64,000 nucleotides of DNA from Leptospira dzoumogneensis (GTDB lineage: Bacteria; Spirochaetota; Leptospiria; Leptospirales; Leptospiraceae). A model generated the notes under the pieces. That model was not told the origin of the DNA. It made no database searches and saw nothing but the letters and a program-made list of their open reading frames with translations. Where the stretch lies: NCBI RefSeq assembly GCF_004770895.1, contig NZ_RQHS01000016.1:154496-218495 (forward strand). The letters run 5' to 3'. Below are positions 1-8,929 of the stretch, piece after piece; position 1 is the stretch's first letter, and the number at the start of each line of letters is the position of its first letter. The translations under genes and the position numbers were made by a program.

Positions 1-4
1 GATC

Positions 5-589
5 ATGGAATTGGTAGCGATCTATCTTTTAGAAAATACTCCTGAAAATGGAAAGATCTTATCCGTAGGCTGCGGAACAGGAGCAGACTTTGCCAAATTA
101 TTAAAAATTTCTCCGGATCGGTTTTCAATTACAGGCTTAGACCCTTCTCCTGAAATGATCGAACAGGCTCGGAAAAAATTCCCTCAATCGAAATTCATCT
201 GCGGAACTGTGGGAGAACTTCCACTTGCAGAAGAATATGATTCCGTTACTCTGCTATTCGTTTTACATTTTCTTCCGGACACAGGAGATAAACTTTCTAT
301 CCTAAAAGAGATCTATGCAAGATTGAAAAAAGGCGGAAGTTTGATCTTATTCGATCTATTCGATTCGGAACCGAATGGAAGAGAAACTTTATTCCAAAAT
401 ATAAAATCTTATCTAATCAATTTCCAAGGTTGGGAAGAAGAAGCAGTCGAGATCTATTTAAAAAGAGTATTCGAACTACATCGTATTCCGGGTACCAGAT
501 ACACGGAACTCTTGCAAGAAGCTGGATTTTCAGTCAGTTCTCAAAAATTCAGATCCTTGCATGTAGGTGGATGGATCGCTACCAAATAA
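5..589 (+). CDS. Class I SAM-dependent methyltransferase (possibly cut by the window edge)
   Basis: This is a Rossmann-type methyltransferase. SAM motif I is visible as SVGCGTGADFAKLL near residue 20. The acidic ribose-binding turn follows as LDPSPEMIEQA, and the later strand YDSVTLLFVLHFLP matches the family. The substrate cannot be read from the sequence. The first ATG lies only four bases into the window, and class I enzymes usually have more residues before motif I, so the true start may lie upstream of the window. The gene converges on the DUF4442 gene with about 20 bp between the stops, so the two are separate units. Confidence 0.85.
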   Translation: MELVAIYLLENTPENGKILSVGCGTGADFAKLLKISPDRFSITGLDPSPEMIEQARKKFPQSKFICGTVGELPLAEEYDSVTLLFVLHFLPDTGDKLSILKEIYARLKKGGSLILFDLFDSEPNGRETLFQNIKSYLINFQGWEEEAVEIYLKRVFELHRIPGTRYTELLQEAGFSVSSQKFRSLHVGGWIATK

Positions 590-608
590 GAACCTTCTAA
601 AATTCCTA

Positions 609-1148
609 TTAGCTTCTTTTACTTGGTTTAAATGAAGAAGTCATGTTTTTAGAAGCTAACTTCTCCTCATAAAACTCTTTAGAAGCTGCATAGATCGTTT
701 TTTCGAAGGTGGCATATACATTTCCTTCTTCGTCTTCGTATTTTGCGGGAAGATCGAAAACGATTTCACCTTTTTCTAATATATCTTGTTTTGTTTTTTC
801 GATCAATTCTTCGGAGATCAAAAATCGGATCTTTACTTTTCCGAGGATCGGCCGGACGAATTTTACTTTTGCAGCCTTGTCCCAAACAACATAGTCGGGC
901 CCGAGTATCCACATCATCATCAACATATAGTACGGATCCACAGAACTATAGATACTCCCCCCGTAAATTGTTCCGACTCGATTCAATGTACGAAGATTTT
1001 TTTTTAAACTTACATGAAGCTCTCTCAAGTCAGAGGAGATGAATTGTATTTTTCCACCCGTGCACCATAAACAAGGCCAATGATTCAAACGAAAACGCAG
1101 CCACCAAGAGGAGATGGATTCTTTTTTATCGCTAGTATATAATTTCAT
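609..1148 (-). CDS. DUF4442 domain protein, hotdog-fold thioesterase-like
   Basis: This 179-aa protein matches the DUF4442 family, which shares the hotdog fold of acyl-CoA thioesterases. Visible hallmarks are the N-terminal W-x-x-x-NHWPCLWCTGG segment, the HVSLKKNLRTLNRVGTIYGG segment where the hotdog helix begins, and the SVDPYYMLMM stretch. There is no signal peptide, so it should be cytoplasmic. The substrate is unknown. It reads away from the PI-PLC gene across a 280-bp gap and converges on the methyltransferase. No strong Shine-Dalgarno precedes the chosen ATG. Confidence 0.8.
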   Translation of the reverse strand: MKLYTSDKKESISSWWLRFRLNHWPCLWCTGGKIQFISSDLRELHVSLKKNLRTLNRVGTIYGGSIYSSVDPYYMLMMMWILGPDYVVWDKAAKVKFVRPILGKVKIRFLISEELIEKTKQDILEKGEIVFDLPAKYEDEEGNVYATFEKTIYAASKEFYEEKLASKNMTSSFKPSKRS

Positions 1149-1430
1149 AATGGATTCTTTGCTGTCAGATTGGAAGCGGCTATCTTCTATGCAAGGCGAT
1201 TTCCCTTCTGCTCATTCCTGAAAACATCCACTTATATTCCGGTTATATTAAGATAACAAATCTAGAACCTTTTTATTCTTTAGAAAACGATCGTTATGTT
1301 AACTTTTTAAAAATATTTGAAAGGACGTTGACAGGGAAAAAGTTCCAGGTATTTCTTTTTCTACTCCGTATATCGGAGTTAAGCATTAAACTTTTATAAT
1401 GCAGAAAAATAGATCACGAATGGTGAAAAA

Positions 1431-3365
1431 ATGAAAAGTTCCAAGGTGTTTTCCTCCCGAATCGTCGCAGCCGCATTTATTTGTGCTGTGTCCCTGATTG
1501 GAGCCGGATGTAAAGATTCCTCCTCAAACTACGATTCTTTGTTATTTTTAGTCCAATCCAACGGTAAATCCGGGGGAAATCTCCCGGCAGACATAAATTA
1601 TAAGGCGGAATACCTGACTCCTGCTCCTTTGGACCAACCGAGCGGAATTCCTTTCGAGGGAGGCGGAACCAAGGGCAAAAATAGTAGAAGCCCAATTCCA
1701 GTTTATGCCCCTAAATTACAGATAGATCCACAATCTTGGATGAGCAGCGGATACCAATCCAGATCCAATACTCAGCTCAGGAATATTTGTATCCCAGGAA
1801 CACATGACTCAGGGACGTACGGGATCCAGGGAATCGACGAAAATATTTCCCAAACTCAGGAATACACTGTGGGAGAACAATTGGCTCTCGGGTATCGTTA
1901 CTTCGATCTAAGGATCAAAAAGATCAGCGGGCAATTTAAGATCCACCACGGATCCAGCGTTTCCGTTTCCGCTCAGGAAGTTTTCCAACATATCTCCAGT
2001 TTCGTGAATAATCGTAAAAAAGAGATCGTATTCGTTCATATCCAAAACGTGGACAGTATGAGCGATGCGGAACATTACGAACTGAAAGACCAACTGGTTC
2101 TTCCTTATTTAGGTTCCAGAATGGCGCCTCGTAGTTTAGGAAATTCCGTGAACTTCTCCCAACTTTGGGATCTAGATAAGAACGTAATCCTCATCTGGGG
2201 CGGCGGAAATTACGCAGACTTATCTGAACGGTATTGGAACCAAGGCCAGACAATGAAGAGCGATTGGCAGAATACAGGAAGTGAAGGAGATCTGATTAAA
2301 GCGCTTAGAGCTCGTATCAAGGACAATAGAGAAGGTAAATTTTACGTAGCTCAAATGATCCTGACTCCGAATGCTTCTCAGATCATTTTCCCTCCTTATT
2401 GGGGAAGTATACAAGATCTCACCAATGATAAATTGGATCATGCAAGTTTTGTTTATGACTTGGATAGAGAAGCTAAAAAATCGGGACAACGTATCAATAT
2501 TGCGATGGTAGATTTTGCGGGTCCTCAATTCTCTCAATATGCTTTCGAAGCATGTATGGATGTGAACGATCTGGAACCGAGATACTTCACTTTAAAAAGT
2601 AAACAATCCAATCTATGTTTAGATGTGAGTAGCAGCGGAACAGATAACGGAACTCGTGTCCAAGTTTGGAATTGCAACAATACTAACGCTCAAAAATGGT
2701 TCTATGAACATTCTACAAGTCATCTAAGAAGCAAACTGAATAATGATAAATGTTTGGATAATGGCGCGGAGAATTGGAACGGAGGAAAGATAGTTCTCTG
2801 GGATTGTAGAGATAATATAGATAATATGAGATTCGATTTTTACGACGATTCTATGAGAGTTAGACAAAACGAATCTATTGCTGTAGATGCTAACGGTTCT
2901 ACCAGCGGTTCCCTGGTCAGTCAGTGGACTTGGCATGGCGGAAACAACCAACGTTGGGAGAAAAATTATGAAACTCCTTACTTTGCTTTGGTCAACCAAG
3001 CTTCTAATCTTTGTCTAGATGTAAATAAGAGCAGCACAGACAATGGAGCAAGGATCCAAGTTTATAACTGTAACGGTACGGATGCTCAAAAATGGTATTA
3101 CGATGCGAGCAATAGTTTCCTCAGAAGCAAACTGAATCCATATAAATGTATGGATAATGGTGGAGAAGCTCGTAACGGAGGAAAGATCGCTCTCTGGGAT
3201 TGTAAAGATATGAACAATATGAGATTCGACTTTGTAGGAGATAGTATCCGCAATAGGATCAACTCTTTATATGCAGTTGATGCAAACGGAACTTCCAGTG
3301 GATCCTTAGTGAGCCAATGGGAATTCAAAAATACCAGCAACCAACTCTGGAAAAAATCGTATTAA
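1431..3365 (+). CDS. Lipoprotein: PI-specific phospholipase C with two ricin-B lectin domains
   Basis: The N-terminus is a lipoprotein signal peptide with lipobox LIGAGC (Cys27). Residues about 110-370 form a PI-PLC X-type catalytic domain: PGTHDSGTYG carries the first catalytic His (about 125) and KIHHGS the second. The family cleaves phosphatidylinositol or GPI-type headgroups. Residues about 376-505 and 516-644 are two related ricin-type beta-trefoil lectin domains, each with QxW-type repeats (AQKWFYE and NQRWEK; AQKWYYD and NQLWKK) and LCLDV starts. A surface lipid-cleaving enzyme with sugar-binding modules suggests action on host or protist membranes; that role is inference. An inverted repeat (ACTCCG..CGGAGT, about 1364-1381) lies in the leader. 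Confidence 0.9.
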   Translation: MKSSKVFSSRIVAAAFICAVSLIGAGCKDSSSNYDSLLFLVQSNGKSGGNLPADINYKAEYLTPAPLDQPSGIPFEGGGTKGKNSRSPIPVYAPKLQIDPQSWMSSGYQSRSNTQLRNICIPGTHDSGTYGIQGIDENISQTQEYTVGEQLALGYRYFDLRIKKISGQFKIHHGSSVSVSAQEVFQHISSFVNNRKKEIVFVHIQNVDSMSDAEHYELKDQLVLPYLGSRMAPRSLGNSVNFSQLWDLDKNVILIWGGGNYADLSERYWNQGQTMKSDWQNTGSEGDLIKALRARIKDNREGKFYVAQMILTPNASQIIFPPYWGSIQDLTNDKLDHASFVYDLDREAKKSGQRINIAMVDFAGPQFSQYAFEACMDVNDLEPRYFTLKSKQSNLCLDVSSSGTDNGTRVQVWNCNNTNAQKWFYEHSTSHLRSKLNNDKCLDNGAENWNGGKIVLWDCRDNIDNMRFDFYDDSMRVRQNESIAVDANGSTSGSLVSQWTWHGGNNQRWEKNYETPYFALVNQASNLCLDVNKSSTDNGARIQVYNCNGTDAQKWYYDASNSFLRSKLNPYKCMDNGGEARNGGKIALWDCKDMNNMRFDFVGDSIRNRINSLYAVDANGTSSGSLVSQWEFKNTSNQLWKKSY

Positions 3366-3417
3366 GTTCGAAAACGGGGAATCTTATTTGATTCCCTCGT
3401 AACGATACATCCAGTCC

Positions 3418-3448
3418 TGGCCTTTCTTAGCGAAACTAGGCAAGGCCA
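3418..3448. terminator. Hairpin after the PI-PLC gene
   Basis: TGGCCTT and AAGGCCA form a 7-bp stem around a short inner TTAG/CTAG pairing, about 50 bases past the PI-PLC stop. There is no clear T-tract on either side, so this may be a transcript-end structure rather than a classical intrinsic terminator. Confidence 0.35.
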
Positions 3449-3502
3449 GAGTAAGGATTATATCCCTGATCCAACAACCTACCTAGCTTTCTTTTATTCA
3501 TA

Positions 3503-3667
3503 TCATCCGCCGAACGCAGCTTTGATCGCAACGAAGTTAGAAACCAAAGAATAAGCTGTCACTGCAAAAGAAACGGAAAGAGAGATCATAGCTACTCCGA
3601 GGCCGATGGGAGATCCCCAAGAATACCAAGGGTAATCCGGAATTTCGTTCTTGCTATTTTCTGCCAT
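3503..3667 (-). CDS. Small single-pass membrane protein, 54 aa
   Basis: This is an open frame of 54 codons with a strong AAGGAG six bases before its ATG. The product starts MAENSKNEIPDYPWYSWGSP and continues into one hydrophobic stretch (IGLGVAMISLSVSFAVTAY). It then ends FVAIKAAFGG. The layout is a short polar N-terminus followed by one membrane helix. No family is recognised. It is divergent from the MarR gene, and a 19-bp near-palindrome lies between them, so it is a good candidate for MarR control. The strong ribosome binding site and coherent hydrophobicity argue that it is real. Confidence 0.7.
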   Translation of the reverse strand: MAENSKNEIPDYPWYSWGSPIGLGVAMISLSVSFAVTAYSLVSNFVAIKAAFGG

Positions 3668-3705
3668 GTTTGTTCTCCTTAGATCGAATTAGCTCGATGG
3701 TCAAT

Positions 3706-3724
3706 TATCTTGATTATCGAGATA
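3706..3724. promoter_or_regulatory. MarR-type operator dyad in the divergent promoter region
   Basis: TATCTTGATTATCGAGATA is a 19-bp near-perfect palindrome, with 16 of 19 positions matching its reverse complement. It sits between the divergent small membrane protein gene and the MarR gene. Size, AT-rich TTGAT/ATCAA half-sites and position fit a MarR dimer site controlling both genes. This is inference from symmetry and context. Confidence 0.6.
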
Positions 3725-3741
3725 TTAGACGGTCGAAATAA

Positions 3742-4236
3742 TTGCAAGACAAAAAAATCCCAAAAACTAAGTCCGAATTGATGGAATCTATTATGACCGA
3801 TTCCAAAAACCTGAGCACTGTATCCATTTTGTTCCACCAGACCATCGCGGATCGGCTTGGGCTGCATATTACGGATCACAAATGTGTAGACTTTCTATTT
3901 ACACAGGGTCCTCAAACCGCAGGAGAGATCTCTAAGAACATGGGACTTAGCACTGGTGCGGTAACTTCTCTCATCGATCGTTTGGAGAAGAAGGGACTGG
4001 TAGAACGTAAAAATGATCCGAGTGATAGGAGAAAGGTGAGAATTTTTCTCACCCAAGATTTGGCTGCTATGCAAAAGATAGGAAGCCTATTCGAAGGTTT
4101 AGCGAAATCAGTTTGGGAACAACTCTCCGGTTATACAGCCGAAGAATTAAAGATCATTCTGGATTATAACCGCAAATCGATCCGGATCATGGAAGAAGAA
4201 AGAGAAAAACTTCTACAGAACCGACCGGATGTATAA
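3742..4236 (+). CDS. MarR family transcriptional regulator
   Basis: This is a winged helix-turn-helix regulator of normal MarR size. The recognition region reads TAGEISKNMGLSTGAVTSLIDRLEKKGLVERK, followed by the wing motif DPSDRRKVRIFLT, which is diagnostic of the family. The frame opens with a TTG at 3742. An ATG at 3781 (13 codons in) is an alternative start, and neither has a convincing ribosome binding site. The 19-bp dyad just upstream suggests autoregulation and control of the divergent 54-aa membrane protein. The ligand is unknown. Confidence 0.88.
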   Translation: MQDKKIPKTKSELMESIMTDSKNLSTVSILFHQTIADRLGLHITDHKCVDFLFTQGPQTAGEISKNMGLSTGAVTSLIDRLEKKGLVERKNDPSDRRKVRIFLTQDLAAMQKIGSLFEGLAKSVWEQLSGYTAEELKIILDYNRKSIRIMEEEREKLLQNRPDV

Positions 4237-4372
4237 ATCTTTTAGAAGGATTCTACTATTCCGCCTATATTTTTAAGCTTGCTCAACTAGCCGATCTTGC
4301 GGAACAATTCTGCGAAAACTTTTAGAACTAAATGAATTCCGTATATTTCCGGAATTTTTAGGGGAGGAAAGG

Positions 4373-5113
4373 ATGAAAGCTTTAGTTACAGGAGCAAGCG
4401 AAGGGATCGGAAGAGAATTCGCTAAACAATTAGCTGCAAAAGGTTATAAGATCACCGCAGTTGCAAGAAACGAAGCAAGACTCAAACAACTGATAGATGA
4501 ACTCGGAAAAGGACATACATTCATCATCGCGGATCTATCGGATCCGAAATCAACCGCAAAGATCCAAAAAGAATTAGAAGATAACCATTACGATTTATTA
4601 ATAAATAATGCAGGGTTCGGAGTATACGGACCGTTCAATAAGGCGGATCTTTCTAGATTACAGGCGATGACCCGTCTTAATATTGATTCTCTTGTTTCTT
4701 TATCTTATTCTTTCTTAAAAAATTCCCAATCTGGGGATTCTTTGATGAATATATCCTCTACACTGGGTTTGGTTCCAATGCCATCTTCAGGTGTATATTC
4801 TGCAACCAAGGCATTCGTAACTTCTTTCAGTGAGTCCTTATGGTATGAGCAAAGAAAAAGAGGAGTTTATGTTATGGGACTTTGTCCCGGAGTAACGGTT
4901 TCCAACTTTTTCGAAAGAGCAGGAGGAGATCCGAAAGATTTTCCAAAAGCAATCGCTCAATCCGCGGAAACTTTGGTGGAATATGCTTTGGCAGCTTTGA
5001 AAAAAAGAAGTTCCCCTACCGTGGTTTCAGGACTTCCGAATAAAGTTTTAGTAAAAGTTTCTAAGCTGATCGGAAGAAAGGCTACAGTTAAATTGATGGG
5101 AAAAATGAGGTAA
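4373..5113 (+). CDS. Short-chain dehydrogenase/reductase
   Basis: This is a classical SDR of 246 aa. The cofactor motif TGASEGIG is at residues 7-14, NNAGFG near 83-88, the catalytic Ser in NISS and the YSATK Tyr-Lys pair about 143-147. Arg residues after the second strand (AVARNEAR) suggest NADP(H). The substrate is unknown. The ATG is preceded by GGGGAGGAAAGG. A 7-bp stem-loop (4335-4356) followed by Ts lies just upstream. The aquaporin gene starts 7 bp after the stop and the GDPD gene follows, so the three probably form one operon. Confidence 0.9.
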   Translation: MKALVTGASEGIGREFAKQLAAKGYKITAVARNEARLKQLIDELGKGHTFIIADLSDPKSTAKIQKELEDNHYDLLINNAGFGVYGPFNKADLSRLQAMTRLNIDSLVSLSYSFLKNSQSGDSLMNISSTLGLVPMPSSGVYSATKAFVTSFSESLWYEQRKRGVYVMGLCPGVTVSNFFERAGGDPKDFPKAIAQSAETLVEYALAALKKRSSPTVVSGLPNKVLVKVSKLIGRKATVKLMGKMR

Positions 5114-5120
5114 TATATAG

Positions 5121-5840
5121 ATGACGTCCCCTTTTTTTGGAGAATTTTTAGGCACATTTGTGCTCATACTTTTAGGAGACGGAGTAGTAGCCGGAGTTTT
5201 ATTAGAAAAATCTAAAGCAAAAGATTCCGGTTGGATCGTGATCACCGCTGCTTGGGCATTCGCAGTCATCTTGGGAGTTTTTACTGCCAAAGCATTCGGA
5301 AGTGCGGATGCTCATTTAAATCCAGCAGTTACTTTGGCATTTGCTGTCCAGTCGGGAGAATATTCTAAAATTCCAATATACCTTCCTGCACAATTTTTGG
5401 GAGCGTTCTTAGGAGCGGTGGCTGTTTATCTGCATTATCTTCCTCATTGGAAAGAGACAAAGGACTCGGGAAAAATTTTGGCCGTATTCTCCACGGATCC
5501 TGCAATCTCAAATCCTCCTTCTAACTTTATTAGTGAATTTTTAGGCACCTTCTTATTGATCTTAGGGATACATTCTATCTTCTCCCCTCAGATCGCAGAC
5601 GTAACCACTCCGATCGGCGTAGGATACGTGGGTCTTCTGGTTTGGGTGATCGGACTTTCTATGGGAGGAACCACCGGATATGCGATCAATCCGGCGAGAG
5701 ATCTTGGACCTAGGTTAGCACATTATATTCTTCCTATCGCGAACAAAGGAAATTCAGGATGGAAATATGCGTGGCTTCCCATTCTTGCGCCTTTAGCTGG
5801 CGGAGTATTTGCCGGAATATTCTTAAAAACACTATTATAG
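5121..5840 (+). CDS. glpF: MIP family glycerol uptake facilitator/aquaporin
   Basis: This six-helix channel has both MIP half-helix signatures: [11 protein letters not shown] in the first half and [11 protein letters not shown] in the second. The Asp after the second NPA-Arg is typical of glycerol-conducting members rather than pure water channels. The N-terminal [20 protein letters not shown] is the conserved first helix. Genomic pairing with a GDPD downstream (8 bp gap) supports a role in taking up glycerol released from glycerophosphodiesters. The gene symbol is by family resemblance. Confidence 0.9.
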   Translation: MTSPFFGEFLGTFVLILLGDGVVAGVLLEKSKAKDSGWIVITAAWAFAVILGVFTAKAFGSADAHLNPAVTLAFAVQSGEYSKIPIYLPAQFLGAFLGAVAVYLHYLPHWKETKDSGKILAVFSTDPAISNPPSNFISEFLGTFLLILGIHSIFSPQIADVTTPIGVGYVGLLVWVIGLSMGGTTGYAINPARDLGPRLAHYILPIANKGNSGWKYAWLPILAPLAGGVFAGIFLKTLL

Positions 5841-5848
5841 TTGGCAGT

Positions 5849-6802
5849 ATGAAATCATTTAATATTAAACAAACATTCTTAATATTCTTTTTGATCCTCT
5901 CTTGTTCGGGAGAACAAATTCGAAACAAACCTATTGAAGGGAATCTAGATCTACAAGGCCATAGAGGAGCTAGAGGCCTAAAACCGGAAAACACCTGGCC
6001 GGCATTCGAAGAAGCGCTCTCCCAAGGAATGACCACTATAGAGTTTGACACTGTTCTAACCAAAGATCAGAAAATTATAATACACCATGATTCTGAATCC
6101 AATCCGGCATTATGTTCTAAAAAAGACGGATCAGAGATCGTTTCAAGATCCATCTATGAACTTACTCTTTCAGAATTAAAAGAATTAGATTGCGGAACCA
6201 AAAAGAACCCTAAATTCCCTGAGCAGATCTCCGTTCCTGGAACGGAACTTTTAACCATCCAAGAATTTTTCGAAAAAGTGCAAACCTGGGAAAGAACAGG
6301 AAAAAGAAAAATTATCCCTAAGTTCAATATAGAGACCAAATTCCCGAATGATGAGCAATCAAAAGTCTCGAATGAAATTTTAGAGGCACATGTAAATCTT
6401 CTGATCAAAGCAATTGAAACTGCAAAGGTAACGGATCGTGCGACAATCCAATCTTTTTATCTTCCTGCAATTTCCTTAGTGAAAAAGAAAAATCCTAAGA
6501 TCAAAACGTCTGCGTTATTCTCACTCACCTATCCCCAAGGTGCTGCAATGAAATTCGGGTTCGGTGATTCCAGAAGAGAACTTGTTTTAAATCAAACTAA
6601 AGAACTAAAAGCGGATATTATTTCTCCTTATTTTTTATATGTAACGGATGAATTCGTTTCAAAGGCTCATTCTTTAGGAATTAAAGTGATCCCATGGACA
6701 GTGAACGATACAAAAGAAATGGAAAGATTAATAGAAGCAGGTGTGGACGGAATTATTACAGATTATCCGGATCGATTGAATTCTGTTCTCAAAAAACATT
6801 AG
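5849..6802 (+). CDS. Glycerophosphodiester phosphodiesterase lipoprotein
   Basis: The GDPD domain is clear: [22 protein letters not shown] carries the HRG and E-N motifs, [17 protein letters not shown] the metal and catalytic residues, and the C-terminus has VIPWTVND and [11 protein letters not shown]. The family splits glycerophosphodiesters into glycerol-3-phosphate and an alcohol. I start at the ATG at 5849, which gives a lipoprotein-type signal ending LILSC; the frame upstream only overlaps glpF. It is probably anchored at the cell envelope, close to the GlpF channel encoded just upstream. Confidence 0.9.
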   Translation: MKSFNIKQTFLIFFLILSCSGEQIRNKPIEGNLDLQGHRGARGLKPENTWPAFEEALSQGMTTIEFDTVLTKDQKIIIHHDSESNPALCSKKDGSEIVSRSIYELTLSELKELDCGTKKNPKFPEQISVPGTELLTIQEFFEKVQTWERTGKRKIIPKFNIETKFPNDEQSKVSNEILEAHVNLLIKAIETAKVTDRATIQSFYLPAISLVKKKNPKIKTSALFSLTYPQGAAMKFGFGDSRRELVLNQTKELKADIISPYFLYVTDEFVSKAHSLGIKVIPWTVNDTKEMERLIEAGVDGIITDYPDRLNSVLKKH

Positions 6803-6835
6803 ACACGCTTTGGGTTCTGCTTATCCTAACGGGAA

Positions 6836-8875
6836 GTGAAGCAGTCTCTTATACTTCTTTCTAGTTTTTTGTTTTGTTTCTCTTTAGAAGCAGGACCGAT
6901 CCAAGAAGGAGTGTTACAAATTTCCTCTCAGGATCTTGCGGAACACTCCGAACTGATCCCATTAAATGGGAACTGGCAATTTTTATACGGAGAATTTATT
7001 TCTCCTGAAAAAAGCTCCACAGCTAACTGGGACATGTTAACGGTTCCTCATTCTTGGCAGGATACTAAAAAAGGAGATAAAGTACTTCCGAGAGAAGGAG
7101 CAGCAAGTTTCCGTTTATCCATCGTCTTCCCGGAAGATGATCTGAAAAAAGAGATCGGGCTATTGATGCCCGACTTTGCATCCGCTTATAAATTATATTA
7201 TAACGGAAGATTGGTATATTCTTCCGGCACTCCTAGTTTAGATCCTTCTTCTGAAATTCCTAAGATCAAATCCGTTTATCTGCCTCTAAGGGTAGAAAAA
7301 ACGAATACTGAAATTTTAGTTCAGGGATCTAACTGGATCAATAATTTCGGAGGTTTCTGGCAGGTCCCGAAATTAGGAACCTTAGAAGCGATTTACAGGG
7401 AAAAGTTAATCACTCAATCCAGAGAATCTTTTTTGTTTGGTGGGCTTCTTCTTATAGGACTTTATCATACGGGGCTTTTTCTATTTAGAAGAAAAGAAAA
7501 GTCTGCATTCTATTTTGCATTATTTACGTTTTTATTAACTTTGAGAGTCGCACTGATCGGTAATAGGCTTGTCCTGGAAATTTTTCCCGATTTTCCTTGG
7601 GAGTCCGTTTTTAGATTAGAGTTCTTCTCCTTCTATACTGCAGTTCCGATCTTTTTGATGTTCCATCGTTCTTTGTTTCCAGAGGATACATTTTCTTGGG
7701 TTCCCGCTGCTGCCTGGGTATTAGCGATCGCTTATGATATCACTCTATTATTTCCGATCGGGTTTTTTACTAAGATAGTAGGTCCATTCCAAATAGTAAC
7801 CGGGATCGGACTACTCTATGTTCTGTTTACAGTATGCTTAGGAGTCTGGAAAAAAAGAGAAGATTCACTCTTGTTTCTCGCAGGATTTTTTGCGTTCGGG
7901 ATCACAGTAGGGATCGATCTACTTTGGGATAAATTGAATCTGAGAGGGATCAATCTTTCTCCTTATGGACTTCTAATCTTTACTTTATCCCAGTCTTTAG
8001 TGCTTTCCAGAAGGATCGCAAGAGCATTCAGAAAATCCGAGATACTAAGTGAGAATCTTAGGATCACAAACAGTGCACTGAATATTCTAAAAGATAATTT
8101 AGAAGTTTTGGTCCGTGAAAAAACTTCCGAATTAAATCATTCTTTGGAAAGAATACGTAAAGACTTACTTGTTGCTCAAAGAATACAGAAAAAACTTTTT
8201 CCGGAAAATGTAGAAGCATACAAAGAGTTAAAATACGCGGTTAAATATCTTCCTAGAGACGAAGTGGGCGGGGACTTTTACGATATTTTCGAAGTTTCTC
8301 CAGGTGTGTATCGTATCTTTCTTGCAGATGCAACCGGACATGGGGTCCAGGCAGCGCTTGTCACTATGGCGATCAAAGCGGAATACGAAGGGATCAAATT
8401 CGGAGCAAAAGATCCTGGATTCTGTTTGGATCTTTTAGATGATAAATTCCAAAGAAAGTTCTCTTCTTTGGGGACCATATTCTCTTCTATCATCGTGGAT
8501 ATTTATGCAAGAGAGAACAGATTAGTTTATGCATCTGCGGGACATCCGGATCAGATTTTGGTTCATTCTTCTAATCTTATGAATTTGAGAAGAACAGGCG
8601 CTATTATAGGTCTGAAAAACAAAAAAAGTTACGAGAACCAGGAATTGGATTTTTCCAATGGGGATAGGATGTTCCTTTTTTCGGATGGAGTATTCGAACA
8701 ATTCAATTCCAAAAGAGAAGCCTGGGGAGAGTCCAGACTTAGGGATCGGATCTCCGAACTTTCGGATGAACCTATCGAAAATATTCCGGATATAGTCATG
8801 AAAGATTTGGATCTTTGGTTAGGATATTCACAACCTCAAGACGATATCAGTCTGATCGCAATAGAAAGAGTTTGA
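6836..8875 (+). CDS. 7TMR-DISM sensor with C-terminal PP2C (RsbU/SpoIIE) phosphatase
   Basis: This 679-aa protein starts at GTG (6836) with a signal peptide. An N-terminal 7TMR-DISM extracellular beta-domain (LNGNWQFLYGEF, PHSWQD, LYYNGRLVYSSG) is followed by about seven membrane helices (residues 195-400) and a short coiled coil (SELNHSLERIRKDLLVAQRIQKKLFP). The C-terminus is a PP2C serine phosphatase with metal Asp motifs in DEVGGDFYDI, ADATGHGVQA and FSDGVFEQ. Such proteins dephosphorylate STAS-domain anti-anti-sigma factors. A STAS protein is encoded at 45088 in this window, but a direct link is speculation. Confidence 0.9.
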   Translation: MKQSLILLSSFLFCFSLEAGPIQEGVLQISSQDLAEHSELIPLNGNWQFLYGEFISPEKSSTANWDMLTVPHSWQDTKKGDKVLPREGAASFRLSIVFPEDDLKKEIGLLMPDFASAYKLYYNGRLVYSSGTPSLDPSSEIPKIKSVYLPLRVEKTNTEILVQGSNWINNFGGFWQVPKLGTLEAIYREKLITQSRESFLFGGLLLIGLYHTGLFLFRRKEKSAFYFALFTFLLTLRVALIGNRLVLEIFPDFPWESVFRLEFFSFYTAVPIFLMFHRSLFPEDTFSWVPAAAWVLAIAYDITLLFPIGFFTKIVGPFQIVTGIGLLYVLFTVCLGVWKKREDSLLFLAGFFAFGITVGIDLLWDKLNLRGINLSPYGLLIFTLSQSLVLSRRIARAFRKSEILSENLRITNSALNILKDNLEVLVREKTSELNHSLERIRKDLLVAQRIQKKLFPENVEAYKELKYAVKYLPRDEVGGDFYDIFEVSPGVYRIFLADATGHGVQAALVTMAIKAEYEGIKFGAKDPGFCLDLLDDKFQRKFSSLGTIFSSIIVDIYARENRLVYASAGHPDQILVHSSNLMNLRRTGAIIGLKNKKSYENQELDFSNGDRMFLFSDGVFEQFNSKREAWGESRLRDRISELSDEPIENIPDIVMKDLDLWLGYSQPQDDISLIAIERV

Positions 8876-8929
8876 TTTGTATTTTAGGATTCATTTTGTT
8901 TCCATATACAAAACCTGAAAATATAAAAT

